Source of the DNA: an uncultured Ferrovibrio sp.
GTDB lineage: Bacteria; Pseudomonadota; Alphaproteobacteria; Ferrovibrionales; Ferrovibrionaceae
Direction of reading: 5' to 3'
Assembly: GCF_937960835.1 (NCBI RefSeq)
Contig: NZ_CALGPC010000008.1
Coordinates: 16,939 to 80,938, forward strand
DNA: 64,000 nt
The translations under genes and the position numbers were made by a program. Below, in pieces: positions 56,548-64,000 of the stretch (the stretch's first letter is position 1; the number at the start of each line of letters is the position of its first letter). Below the pieces are notes generated by a model. That model did not search any database and was not told the origin of the DNA. It worked only from the letters and a program-made list of their open reading frames with translations.

Positions 56548-57687
56548 ATGCTGGCAGATGGCGAAGAGGTGGTGCTGGTCCTGCAAGGCGGCGGCGCGCT
56601 CGGCGCGTATCAGGCCGGCGCCTTCGAGGCGCTGACCGAGGCCGGCCATGCGCCCGACTGGCTGGCCGGCATTTCGATCGGCGCGATCAACGGCGCCATC
56701 ATCGCCGGCAATCCGCCGGAGCGGCGGCTTGCGCGGCTGAAGGAATTCTGGAGCCTCGTGTCCTCCAGCCTGCAGCACAACATCATGACCGATGGCGAGC
56801 ATGGCCGCCGCGTGGTCAACGAAGCCAGCGCCTTTTTCGGCAGCCTGTTCGGCGTGCCGGGCTTCTTCACGCCGCGCGTGCCGCCGCCGCTGCTGCAGCC
56901 GCCGGGCAGCATGCAGGCGCTGAGCTATTACGACACGGCGCCGCTGCGCCGCACGCTGGAGACGCTGGTCGATTTCGATTACCTGAACGAGAAGGGCCCG
57001 CGGCTTTCGGTCGGCGCCGTCGAAGTCGAGACCGGAAACTTCGCCTATTTCGACAGCGAGAAGGAAACCATCGCGCCGGAGCATATCATGGCCTCCGGCG
57101 CGCTGCCGCCCGGCCTGCCGCCGGTGAAGATCGGCGAGAAGCATTACTGGGATGGCGGGCTGGTCTCCAACACGCCGCTGAACTACGTGTTGGAGCTGAG
57201 CGGCCCGCGCAGGGACATGTGCATCTTCCAGGTCGATCTGTTCAATGCCCGAGGCGGCATGCCGCGCAACATCCTGGAAGTGGCGCAGCGCGAGAAGGAA
57301 ATCCGTTATTCCAGCCGCACGCGGCTGAACACCAACGAATTCCGTCTGCGGCAGACCATGCGGCGCACAATGCGGCGATTGCTGTCCAAATTGCCGCCGG
57401 AGCTCTACGACGATCCGGATGTGCAGCTTCTGGAATATTGGAGCTGCGATGCGGCGATCACGATTGCGCAGCTCATCTACCGCCGGCAGATCTTCGAGAC
57501 CCATTCGATGGACTACGAATTCTCCCGCCGCTCCGTCGAAGAGCATTGGGCGGCAGGCCGCAAGGATGTGCGACAGGGCCTGCAGAGCAAGGCCTGGCAG
57601 TTGCGTAAGAAGCCCGATGCCGGGGTCGCCATCTTCGATCTCACGCGCGAAGACGGCGCCACGGCAACGAGCAAGGCCGCCGAGTAG
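56548..57687 (+). CDS. Patatin-like phospholipase
   Basis: This 379-residue protein has the patatin catalytic dyad: serine S43 in GISIG and aspartate D202 in WDGGLVSNTP. The oxyanion loop GGGALG is at 14-19. The C-terminal third (about 220-379) matches the DUF3734 region found with bacterial patatins that act on polyhydroxyalkanoate or lipids. Substrate not known. It stands between the LysR gene and the his region. Confidence 0.9.
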   Translation: MLADGEEVVLVLQGGGALGAYQAGAFEALTEAGHAPDWLAGISIGAINGAIIAGNPPERRLARLKEFWSLVSSSLQHNIMTDGEHGRRVVNEASAFFGSLFGVPGFFTPRVPPPLLQPPGSMQALSYYDTAPLRRTLETLVDFDYLNEKGPRLSVGAVEVETGNFAYFDSEKETIAPEHIMASGALPPGLPPVKIGEKHYWDGGLVSNTPLNYVLELSGPRRDMCIFQVDLFNARGGMPRNILEVAQREKEIRYSSRTRLNTNEFRLRQTMRRTMRRLLSKLPPELYDDPDVQLLEYWSCDAAITIAQLIYRRQIFETHSMDYEFSRRSVEEHWAAGRKDVRQGLQSKAWQLRKKPDAGVAIFDLTREDGATATSKAAE

Positions 57688-57707
57688 AGCTCCGTCGCTT
57701 AACAGCC

Positions 57708-58082
57708 TTACTCGCCGTCCTTCTTCAGCATGCGGCCAAGCTGGCGGCCGCCGAAGATATGGACATGCAGATGCGGCACTTCCTGGTTGGCGTTTTTGCC
57801 GCAATTGCTGAGCAGCCGGTAGCCGTCGGCATCGGCGCCGACGATGCGGGCGGTTTCGCCGATGGCGGCGATGTAGTCGGCCTTCTCCTCGGCGCTGGCC
57901 TTGGCGGAGAAATCGTCGAAATCGACGTAAGCGCCCTTCGGGATCACCAGCACATGGATCGGTGCCAGCGGATTGATGTCGTGGAAAGCCAGGCTGTGCT
58001 GCGTCTCATGCACCTTCTTGCACGGAATCTCGCCGCGCAGGATCTTGGCGAAGACATTGTTCTGATCATAAGCCTGGGGCAT
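57708..58082 (-). CDS. HIT-family nucleotide hydrolase (HinT-like)
   Basis: This 124-residue protein begins DQNNVFAKILRGEIPCKKVHE and ends with the histidine triad PHLHVHIFGG. It hydrolyses adenosine phosphoramidates or similar nucleotides. It sits 50 nt after hisE in the same direction, the common arrangement of HIT proteins in alphaproteobacterial his clusters. Confidence 0.95.
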   Translation of the reverse strand: MPQAYDQNNVFAKILRGEIPCKKVHETQHSLAFHDINPLAPIHVLVIPKGAYVDFDDFSAKASAEEKADYIAAIGETARIVGADADGYRLLSNCGKNANQEVPHLHVHIFGGRQLGRMLKKDGE

Positions 58083-58132
58083 TTGCTTTTCTCCGTACTT
58101 TTCTGCCGTTCTTTTCTGTCGCCCGATTAGCG

Positions 58133-58465
58133 TCAGGTCATCTGACGCGCCTTTTTCTCCTCAATGCCGGAGCGGCCTTCGCGCTTGGCAAGCTCCGCGC
58201 GCACATCCTCGATGGTGATGCCGCATTCGGCCCACAGCACCAGAAGATGAAAAACCAGATCGGCGCTTTCCGATATCATCGCCTCGCGTGTCTCGGAGAC
58301 CGCCGCGATGGCCAGCTCAACGGCTTCCTCGCCCATCTTCTGCGCGATCTTGGCGCGGCCCTTGGCGAACAGCTTGGCGGTGTGGGACACCGTCGGATCG
58401 CCGCCTTTGCGGCTTTGGATCGTCTCGTAGAGACGTTCCAGCAGGTCGCGGTTCTCGCCGCTCAT
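58133..58465 (-). CDS. hisE: Phosphoribosyl-ATP diphosphatase
   Basis: This 110-residue MazG-like helical protein shows SHTAKLFAKGRAKIAQKMGEEAVELAIAA and ESADLVFHLLVLW, the HisE pattern with acidic metal ligands. It hydrolyses PR-ATP to PR-AMP, step 2 of histidine synthesis. Start chosen at 58465 because GAGGAGG lies just upstream. Confidence 0.95.
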   Translation of the reverse strand: MSGENRDLLERLYETIQSRKGGDPTVSHTAKLFAKGRAKIAQKMGEEAVELAIAAVSETREAMISESADLVFHLLVLWAECGITIEDVRAELAKREGRSGIEEKKARQMT

Positions 58466-58481
58466 CGCCGTTCCTCCTCGT

Positions 58482-59243
58482 TCATGGGCGGACCGGGATG
58501 CCGGCCTTCGCCATATGCTGTTTTGCCTCGCCGATGCTATGCCGGCCGAAATGGAAAATCGAGGCGGCCAGAACGGCAGAGGCATGGCCTTTGACGACGC
58601 CGTCGACGAAATGATCGAGATTGCCGACGCCGCCGGAGGCAATCACCGGCACGCTGACCGCATCGGCCACCGCACGGGTCAGCTCAAGGTCAAAGCCTTT
58701 TTCGGTGCCATCGCGGTCCATCGAGGTGAGCAGGATTTCACCGGCGCCGTAAGCCGCCATGCGCTTGGCCCATTCCACCGCATCGAGCCCGGTGGGATTG
58801 CGGCCGCCATGGGTGAAGACCTCCCATTTGCCGGGGCCGGTGCTGCGCGCGTCGATGGCGACGACGATGCACTGCGCGCCGAATTTCTCGGCCGCCTCGC
58901 GCACGAAATCCGGGCGGTGAACGGCGGCAGTGTTGATCGAGGCCTTGTCGGCGCCGGCCAGCAGAAGCTTGCGCACATCCTCCACCGTGCGCACGCCGCC
59001 GCCGACGGTGAGCGGCATGAAGCAGCGTTCGGCCGTGCGCGCCACCACGTCGTAAAGCGTGTCGCGCGCATCGGAGGAAGCAGTGATGTCAAGGAAGGTG
59101 AGCTCGTCAGCACCGGCGGCATCGTAGACCGCCGCCTGTTCGACCGGATCGCCGGCATCGCGCAGATTGACGAAATTAACGCCCTTCACCACGCGGCCGT
59201 CCTTGACGTCGAGGCAGGGAATGATGCGGACCTTGAGCGACAT
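58482..59243 (-). CDS. hisF: Imidazole glycerol phosphate synthase cyclase subunit
   Basis: This 253-residue half-barrel protein starts LKVRIIPCLDVKDGRVVKGVNF and has FLDITASSDARDTLY, TVGGGVRTVEDVRKLL and IDARST, all standard HisF segments. With HisH it makes IGP and AICAR. It lies 10 nt after a small unknown gene and 17 nt before hisE. Confidence 0.97.
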   Translation of the reverse strand: MSLKVRIIPCLDVKDGRVVKGVNFVNLRDAGDPVEQAAVYDAAGADELTFLDITASSDARDTLYDVVARTAERCFMPLTVGGGVRTVEDVRKLLLAGADKASINTAAVHRPDFVREAAEKFGAQCIVVAIDARSTGPGKWEVFTHGGRNPTGLDAVEWAKRMAAYGAGEILLTSMDRDGTEKGFDLELTRAVADAVSVPVIASGGVGNLDHFVDGVVKGHASAVLAASIFHFGRHSIGEAKQHMAKAGIPVRP

Positions 59244-59252
59244 CGTATCTTC

Positions 59253-59600
59253 CTAGAGCAGCAGCGCAGCAAGGCGGCGCGCCAGCGGATGGCTGTCCTG
59301 CAATTCGGCCAGTTCCGCGTTGATCTTGTCGAGCAGGCCGAAGGTCTGCGTCGCGCCATCCATCCAGGGACGCGAAAACGACAGCGAGACGACGGTGATG
59401 CGGCCATCGCGCTCGTCATAGGCGCCGCGCAGTTCCACCGGATGCTCTTCGCCGGCCAGCAGAACGGTGGCAGAGATCGCCTTGGTGCGCCGGTCGATGG
59501 CAACGCGGTCGACCTTGGCCCAGTCGAGTTCCTGGCCCTTGAACACCAGCCTTGCCACCTGGGTCGCCATCCAGCCTACCGCCTTATCGAGGATCGCCAT
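59253..59600 (-). CDS. Unknown small protein within the his cluster (115 aa)
   Basis: I do not recognise the family. The protein begins MAILDKAVGWMATQVARLVFKG and contains VDRVAIDRRTKAISATVLLAGEE and a central sheet-like stretch (RGAYDERDGRITVVSLSF). No membrane helix or signal is evident. It lies between hisA and hisF, 24 and 9 nt from them, so it is probably co-transcribed, and similar short genes occur at this place in related genomes. A histidine-pathway role is only suggested by location. Confidence 0.7.
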   Translation of the reverse strand: MAILDKAVGWMATQVARLVFKGQELDWAKVDRVAIDRRTKAISATVLLAGEEHPVELRGAYDERDGRITVVSLSFSRPWMDGATQTFGLLDKINAELAELQDSHPLARRLAALLL

Positions 59601-59624
59601 GGGCCGCGTTCATGCCGACCGGCA

Positions 59625-60353
59625 TCATGCCGCTTCCTGAAGCGCCTGAGCCGGATCGATGCGGCCATCATAGAGCGCGCGGCCCAGAATGGCGCCATCG
59701 ATCTTGGCGCCGGCCGCGATCTCGGCCTTCAGCGCGCGGATGTCTTCAATGCCAGCCAGGCCGCCTGAAGCGATCACCGGGATCGGCACCGCGCGCGCCA
59801 TCACAGCCGTCGCGGCGACATTGACGCCCTTCAGCAGACCGTCGCGGTCGATATCGGTATAGACGATGGCGGCGACGCCGGCATCGACGAATTTCTTCGC
59901 CAGATCGATGGCGTCGATATCGCTGGCTTCCGCCCAGCCTTCAACGGCGACGCGGCCGGAGCGCGCATCGATGCCGACCACCACGCGGCCGGGCCAGCGC
60001 TTTGCCGCGCGCTTGACCAGTTCGGGATTGCGCACCGCCACCGTGCCGAGGATGACGCGGGTAATGCCCGCCGCAAGCCAGCTTTCGATGGTGGCCTCGT
60101 CGCGGATGCCGCCGCCAAGCTGGATCGGCAGATCGATCGCCTTGCGGATCGCCTGCACGGCAGCAGCATTGGCGGGCTTGCCCGCAAAGGCGCCATCGAG
60201 ATCAACCAGATGCAGATATTTGAAACCGGCAGCCTGCCAGGCCCTGGCCTGGGCGGCGGGATCGCGGTTGAAGACGGTGACGCGATCCATGTCGCCCTGC
60301 TGCAGGCGGACGCATTCGCCGTTCTTGAGATCGATGGCGGGATAGAGATTCAT
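59625..60353 (-). CDS. hisA: ProFAR isomerase (HisA)
   Basis: This 242-residue TIM-barrel protein starts MNLYPAIDLKNGECVRLQQGDM and shows DLDGAFAGKPAN, QLGGGIRDEATI and GIDARSGRVAVEGW. It performs the Amadori isomerisation of ProFAR in histidine synthesis. Its ATG overlaps the stop of a GNAT gene (60350-60353, ATGA). Confidence 0.97.
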   Translation of the reverse strand: MNLYPAIDLKNGECVRLQQGDMDRVTVFNRDPAAQARAWQAAGFKYLHLVDLDGAFAGKPANAAAVQAIRKAIDLPIQLGGGIRDEATIESWLAAGITRVILGTVAVRNPELVKRAAKRWPGRVVVGIDARSGRVAVEGWAEASDIDAIDLAKKFVDAGVAAIVYTDIDRDGLLKGVNVAATAVMARAVPIPVIASGGLAGIEDIRALKAEIAAGAKIDGAILGRALYDGRIDPAQALQEAA

Positions 60354-60898
60354 GTCTCGGCCAGCACCTTGGTGTAGAACATGCCGTCGACATAGCGGCC
60401 ATCGACGAAGGCATAACGCGGCTTGATGCCCCAGCGCCTGTAGCCCGCCTGCTCGACAAGCTGGATCGCGGCAATCTGGGTGGCGCGGATATCGAGATCG
60501 ATCTGGCGGAAGCCGGCGGCGATGGCGGCTTCTTCCGCGGCCTTCAGCAGGCCGCGCGCCAGACCATGGCCGCGCGCCCAGGGCGCGATGAAGAAACTGG
60601 TGAGCTGCGCGCTATGGGCCTGCGCCTCGTTGTTCGGCGGCGGCCGCAGCAACTGCGTGGAGCCGACGATGGCGCCATCGAGCTTGGCGACAAAGAGATC
60701 GCGCTGCGGCATCAGCAGCACACCGCGCCAATAGCTTTCCAGCACCCGGCGCGGCGGCGGCTGCAGCCAGCCGAAGCCGTTGCCATCCAGGATCGCCTTT
60801 TCGGTGGCGTCGCAGAGCTCGTCGAGTTCGTCATCCGTCAGCGCCGCGATCTTCTCGACCACCGCGCTTGGCGTGATGTCCTTCACCTTGATCGTCAT
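60350..60898 (-). CDS. GNAT acetyltransferase within the his cluster
   Basis: This 182-residue GNAT protein has the CoA-binding segment IAPWARGHGLARGLLKAAEEAA and a later LVEQAGYRRWGIKPRYA. It overlaps hisA by 4 nt, so it is coupled to it, and lies 10 nt after hisH. Acetyltransferases occur inside some alphaproteobacterial his operons, but their substrate is not known. Confidence 0.88.
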   Translation of the reverse strand: MTIKVKDITPSAVVEKIAALTDDELDELCDATEKAILDGNGFGWLQPPPRRVLESYWRGVLLMPQRDLFVAKLDGAIVGSTQLLRPPPNNEAQAHSAQLTSFFIAPWARGHGLARGLLKAAEEAAIAAGFRQIDLDIRATQIAAIQLVEQAGYRRWGIKPRYAFVDGRYVDGMFYTKVLAET

Positions 60899-60908
60899 AC
60901 GCTACTCC

Positions 60909-61550
60909 TCAAGGCTTCCAGCGCAGGAAATTAGCCAGCAGCCGCAATCCGGTAGCCTGGCTTTTTTCCGGATGGAATTGCGTCCCCACCAGATTGTCGC
61001 GGCCAAGCGCCGCCAGTACCGGGCCCCCATAATCGGCTTCGGCCAGCACCACGGCGCGATCCTCTGGCTTCATGTGATAGGAGTGCACGAAATAGGCATG
61101 GTCGCCTGTGACAATGCCGGAAAATACCGGGTGGTCGCGCAGGATGCGCAGCTCGTTCCAGCCCATATGCGGGATTTTCAGGCTGGCATCGCTCGGCTGA
61201 ATCAGTTCGACTGCGCCGGGAATCCAGCCCAGGCCCTTATGCTCGCCATGCTCGCGGCCGATGCTGGCCATCAGCTGCATGCCGACGCAGATGCCGAAAA
61301 ACGGCTTGCCTTTGGCGATCACCTGATCGTTCAAGGCATCGATCATGCCATCCAAGGCCGCAAGGCCGCGATAGCAGTCGGCAAAGGCGCCGACGCCAGG
61401 CAGCACGATGCGCTCGGCGGCAACGACATCCTCGACGCGGTTGGTCACCATCAGATCAAGCGCGAGGCCGTTATCCGCGGCGGCGCGCTGTATCGCCTTT
61501 GCAGCAGAGCGCAGATTGCCGGAGCCGTAATCGATGAGAGCAAGTTTCAT
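60909..61550 (-). CDS. hisH: Imidazole glycerol phosphate synthase glutaminase subunit
   Basis: This 213-residue class I amidotransferase starts MKLALIDYGSGNLRSAAKAI. It has the nucleophile cysteine in PFFGICVGMQLM, and GTQFHPEKSQ provides the His/Glu pair. It supplies ammonia to HisF. It follows a DUF2628 gene after 8 nt. Confidence 0.97.
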   Translation of the reverse strand: MKLALIDYGSGNLRSAAKAIQRAAADNGLALDLMVTNRVEDVVAAERIVLPGVGAFADCYRGLAALDGMIDALNDQVIAKGKPFFGICVGMQLMASIGREHGEHKGLGWIPGAVELIQPSDASLKIPHMGWNELRILRDHPVFSGIVTGDHAYFVHSYHMKPEDRAVVLAEADYGGPVLAALGRDNLVGTQFHPEKSQATGLRLLANFLRWKP

Positions 61551-61558
61551 GGCACGGC

Positions 61559-62053
61559 TCAGACCAGACGCGGGAAGGCGGCAGCGTTGCCGCCGATATT
61601 GCCGCCCATCGGCGCACGCGGCGGCGTCGGAACAAAGGGCGGCAGCGTGGATGGCGGCGCGGTTTGCGCCTGCGATCCGCGCGAACGCCCGTAACGTTCC
61701 AGCATGTAGCGCTCTTCCGCTTCCATCGCATCGCGCGCCAGCACCACGCCGACCATGCGATAGCCGCGGCGGTCATAGGTCCAGCGCCGGTAATCGGCAG
61801 CCATCGCGCCGATCAGGAAGCTGATGCCAAGGCCGATCACCGTGGCAGCCGGTTCGGCGATGCCGCCAAGATCCAGCGCCAGGCCCAGCAGCAGGCCGGC
61901 GACGATATAGATCGCAAGGCCAAGCCACAGGCGATGCCACAGCAGCCAGATCAGCGGAAACAGCGCAGCCCACCAGGAAAAGCCGGACCCTACGGCCAGC
62001 AGATCGGGATCGCCGCCGTTGCCGGGGCGCTCATGCAAGGTGAAGAAACGCAT
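61559..62053 (-). CDS. DUF2628-like membrane protein
   Basis: This 164-residue protein starts MRFFTLHERPGN and has two or three membrane helices (ALFPLIWLLWHRLWLGLAIY, IVAGLLLGLALDLGGI, VIGLGISFLIGAMAADYRRW), then a cytosolic tail rich in Pro and Gly. The WHRLW and RRW segments match DUF2628. The function is unknown. It is embedded between hisB and hisH in alphaproteobacterial his operons. Confidence 0.88.
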   Translation of the reverse strand: MRFFTLHERPGNGGDPDLLAVGSGFSWWAALFPLIWLLWHRLWLGLAIYIVAGLLLGLALDLGGIAEPAATVIGLGISFLIGAMAADYRRWTYDRRGYRMVGVVLARDAMEAEERYMLERYGRSRGSQAQTAPPSTLPPFVPTPPRAPMGGNIGGNAAAFPRLV

Positions 62054-62064
62054 GAACGCCCCGC

Positions 62065-62658
62065 TTACAGCTTGCCCTTGGTGGACGGCACCGCATGCGG
62101 GCTGCGGGCGTCCAGGGTCACGGCATGACGCAGCGCGCGGGCCAGACCCTTGTAGCAGGACTCCACGATATGATGGTTGTTCTCGCCGTAGAGATTTTCG
62201 ACATGAAGCGTGATCCCGGCATTCTGCGCAAATGCCTGGAACCATTCCTTGAACAGCTCGGTATCCATGTCGCCCAATTTGGGCTTGGTGAAGTTCACCT
62301 TCCAGATCAGATACGGCCGGTTGGAAATGTCCATGGCGACGCGGGTCAGCGTCTCGTCCATCGGAATCAGCGCATCGCCATAGCGGTTGATGCCCTTGCG
62401 GTCGCCGAGCGCCTGCGCCACGGCCTGGCCGATGGCGATGCCGGTATCTTCGGTCAGGTGGTGGAAGTCGATGTGGATGTCACCCTTGGCCTGAACCTCG
62501 AGGTCGATCAGGCTGTGGCGCGACAGCTGCTCGAGCATATGGTCGAGGAAACCGACCCCGGTGCTGACCTTGTAGCTGCCGCTGCCGTCCAGGTTCACCT
62601 GAACGGCGATATCGGTTTCATTGGTTTTCCGGGCAACGCTGGCCTTGCGTTCGGCCAT
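62065..62658 (-). CDS. hisB: Imidazoleglycerol-phosphate dehydratase
   Basis: This 197-residue protein has the twin manganese-binding histidine motifs HIDFHHLTEDTGIAIGQA and NNHHIVESCYKGLARAL, plus a GVGFLDHMLEQLSRH segment. It dehydrates IGP to imidazole acetol phosphate. It is the first of the eight consecutive minus-strand genes of the his cluster here (hisB, DUF2628, hisH, GNAT, hisA, unknown, hisF, hisE), followed by the HIT gene. Confidence 0.97.
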   Translation of the reverse strand: MAERKASVARKTNETDIAVQVNLDGSGSYKVSTGVGFLDHMLEQLSRHSLIDLEVQAKGDIHIDFHHLTEDTGIAIGQAVAQALGDRKGINRYGDALIPMDETLTRVAMDISNRPYLIWKVNFTKPKLGDMDTELFKEWFQAFAQNAGITLHVENLYGENNHHIVESCYKGLARALRHAVTLDARSPHAVPSTKGKL

Positions 62659-62787
62659 ACCGCTCTCCTTCCGCCGGCCCGCGAGGGACCGCCTGACTGC
62701 AATCGGAATTCGGGCGGGGTATAGCAGGAAGCGGGCGGCGAGGCCAGCCTATGCGGCGCCGCAGCCCGGTTCGCCGTTATCCGACGC

Positions 62788-63240
62788 TTACTCGCCGGCC
62801 GGCACGCTCCCGGCCATCCGCAGCGGCGGATCGGGCGCCGCATGACGGGCCGCCATCAGCTCCAGGGCCGCGTGATATTGGCGCAAAACCGCCTCTAACG
62901 GCGCGCGATCCAGCGCAAGTTTCGGGGCATGGCGCAGGCACCAGCCCTCCAGATCGCGCAACAGCGGCCAGAGCAGGGCGAGCTTGCTGATCGGCGACAT
63001 GCCATCCAGGCAGGCCAGCGGCAGGCCGTGGATCATCCGGTTGAAATGGCGCACCACGCGCTCGCCGCGGGTTTCGCTGCGCCCCAGGGCCGGATCGCGG
63101 GAGCGCAGCATGCCCTGGGCCTGATGCAGGTTGCCGACCGAGACCAGCCACTGGCCGGTGCGGGCGGGATTGTCGATCAGATCGGTTGGCAGCGGGGTAG
63201 CCTGAAGCAGGGCCAGGATCCGGCCGAACTGAAGCGGCAT
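62788..63240 (-). CDS. Protein of unknown function (150 aa)
   Basis: I do not recognise this protein. It is predicted to be soluble and mostly helical. Visible segments are MPLQFGRILALLQATPL, ETRGERVVRHFNRMIHGLPLACLDGM and LALLWPLLRDLEGWCLRHAPK. The start at 63240 is chosen because GGAG lies about 8 nt upstream; upstream ATG codons at 63264 and 63303 lack a clear ribosome site. It has no clear operon partner. Confidence 0.55.
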   Translation of the reverse strand: MPLQFGRILALLQATPLPTDLIDNPARTGQWLVSVGNLHQAQGMLRSRDPALGRSETRGERVVRHFNRMIHGLPLACLDGMSPISKLALLWPLLRDLEGWCLRHAPKLALDRAPLEAVLRQYHAALELMAARHAAPDPPLRMAGSVPAGE

Positions 63241-63709
63241 CTCGGCGTCTCCGTCAGCCGGCATCGCAACGCGCCGCCCCATGAGGCGCGTGGTGGGGCG
63301 CATCGGTCATCCGGCAAACCGGATCGTGGCCGTCATGCCGCGCGAGGTCGGAAAGATTTCCTCGAAACATGGTGAATGTTGCTGGATCGCTCCGGAAAAG
63401 CCGAACAACACGACTGAACGCCGCATCGATAAGAAAAAGAGCAGAAAACTCTAATTTTGCAGACGGTCGGACTCGTGCTGCGAGTCCAGAATAGGGCGGA
63501 CATTCCTTTTTGGCGAGTGGAAACGGTAAGGTTTACCGCTTTTTCGATAGGGTGAGAATGCACTATTATGCTTTTCTAAGGACTAAAGCAGAACCGCCAT
63601 CGCGCATGCGTTGATATTCAGGCCGTGCTGCGCAGGGGGCGAAACTGAATAGCGCCCGGCCGTCGAAACAGCCGGGCGCCAGTGCCGATGCTATCGAAAT
63701 GAAGCAGTC
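63241..63709. other. 469-bp intergenic region with hairpins
   Basis: No convincing gene lies here. A GGACTCG/CGAGTCC stem (about 63469-63487) and CGGTAA-ggt-TTACCG followed by CTTTTT (63524-63544) could be terminators. The stem GCGCCCGGC (63652-63660) pairing with GCCGGGCGC (63671-63679) lies after the MCP stop on the minus strand and probably ends that transcript. Confidence 0.6.
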
Positions 63710-64000
63710 TTAAGCGAGACGGAAGCGCGCAATCAGGGTCGCCAGTTCGTCTGACTGATTGGCCAGCGTCTGCGCCGAGGCGGTGGTCTCTTCGACGAGG
63801 GCGCCATTGCGCTGGGTCATCTCGTCCATATTCGTCACGGCGCCGTTGACCTCTTCCAGGCCGCGCGCCTGTTCGGCAGAGGCCGTCGCGATCTCGGCGA
63901 TGATGTCGGAGACTTTCTTCACCGCGGTGACGATCTCGCTGAGGCTGTCGCCGGCCTGATTGACCAGCGCGGCGCCCGACTTCACCTGACCGTTCGAGGT
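63710..64000 (-). CDS. Methyl-accepting chemotaxis protein, C-terminal part (runs off the right edge)
   Basis: The last 96 residues of a chemoreceptor signalling domain are present, open at the right edge. They show the final helix of the MCP coiled coil: IIAEIATASAEQARGLEEVN, TNMDEMTQRNGALVEETTAS and a C-terminal LATLIARFRL. Heptad periodicity is clear. The start, sensor and membrane parts lie outside the window. It would relay a signal to CheA in a membrane array. Confidence 0.93.
   Translation of the reverse strand, partial: TSNGQVKSGAALVNQAGDSLSEIVTAVKKVSDIIAEIATASAEQARGLEEVNGAVTNMDEMTQRNGALVEETTASAQTLANQSDELATLIARFRLA

Noticed and set aside
56200..57804. 534-residue minus-strand frame opposite the patatin gene
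   Set aside because: The patatin motifs on the plus strand are clear; the antisense product has no domain.
63333..63563. 76-residue minus-strand frame in the gap before the MCP gene
   Set aside because: No ribosome site, Ser/Cys-rich random-like product, overlaps hairpins.

Overview
The window looks like the chromosome of a GC-rich alphaproteobacterium, probably of the Rhodospirillales or a close relative. The evidence is a DUF1476 (F-ATPase zeta-like) gene, a purC-purS-purQ-purL-bolA-grx4 run, tsaD-gpsA-EVE, hemC-hemD-hemX-like-hemY, hemP, and a his cluster with typical alphaproteobacterial insertions. I cannot name a genus. Two stretches differ in composition and content from this backbone and are clearly mobile.

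Layout. (1) 1-6866 is the end of a genomic island. It holds the 3' end of a DISARM-like phage-defence operon (drmB tail, drmC-like PLD protein, adenine methyltransferase), then a broken parDE toxin-antitoxin pair and a wrecked tyrosine integrase. An intact IS66-family element with an 8-bp target duplication sits inside the integrase. The island abuts the 3' end of a tRNA-Thr(CGU) gene (6867-6941), its likely attachment site. (2) 7063-25158 is backbone: GST, haem biosynthesis, tsaD/gpsA/EVE, a Rieske protein, hemP, creatininase-like, a methyltransferase, rpsD, an HxlR pair, a hybrid histidine kinase with response regulator, and a WrbA-like flavoprotein. (3) 25218-28517 is a 3,300-bp transposon with perfect 19-bp terminal inverted repeats and a perfect 8-bp target duplication. 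Besides an IS1-like DDE transposase it carries a phosphoribosyltransferase-like gene, a 257-residue winged-helix-like gene and a small basic protein. (4) 28532-43077 is backbone again: NUDIX, VOC, a nitrilase/GNAT/NTF2 operon, the purine operon, DUF1476, an EamA/MarR-GNAT module and a trehalose operon (otsB-GH15-otsA). (5) 43437-50724 holds a TPR gene and a TetR gene that diverge across two TetR operators, a membrane/2Fe-2S/adenylate cyclase fusion, an AMP/thymidine phosphorylase and a beta-CASP MBL nuclease. (6) 50801-64000 holds an array of decamer repeats, tyrA with a candidate Phe/Tyr leader peptide, three divergent LysR modules, a patatin, the his operon and the end of a chemotaxis receptor.

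The signals most worth following are the cargo-carrying IS1-like transposon (25218-28517), the tyrA leader with alternative hairpins (51797-51976), the DISARM-like tail whose adenine methyltransferase sits after drmC, and the exact 10-bp periodic CCGTT array at 50801-50880.
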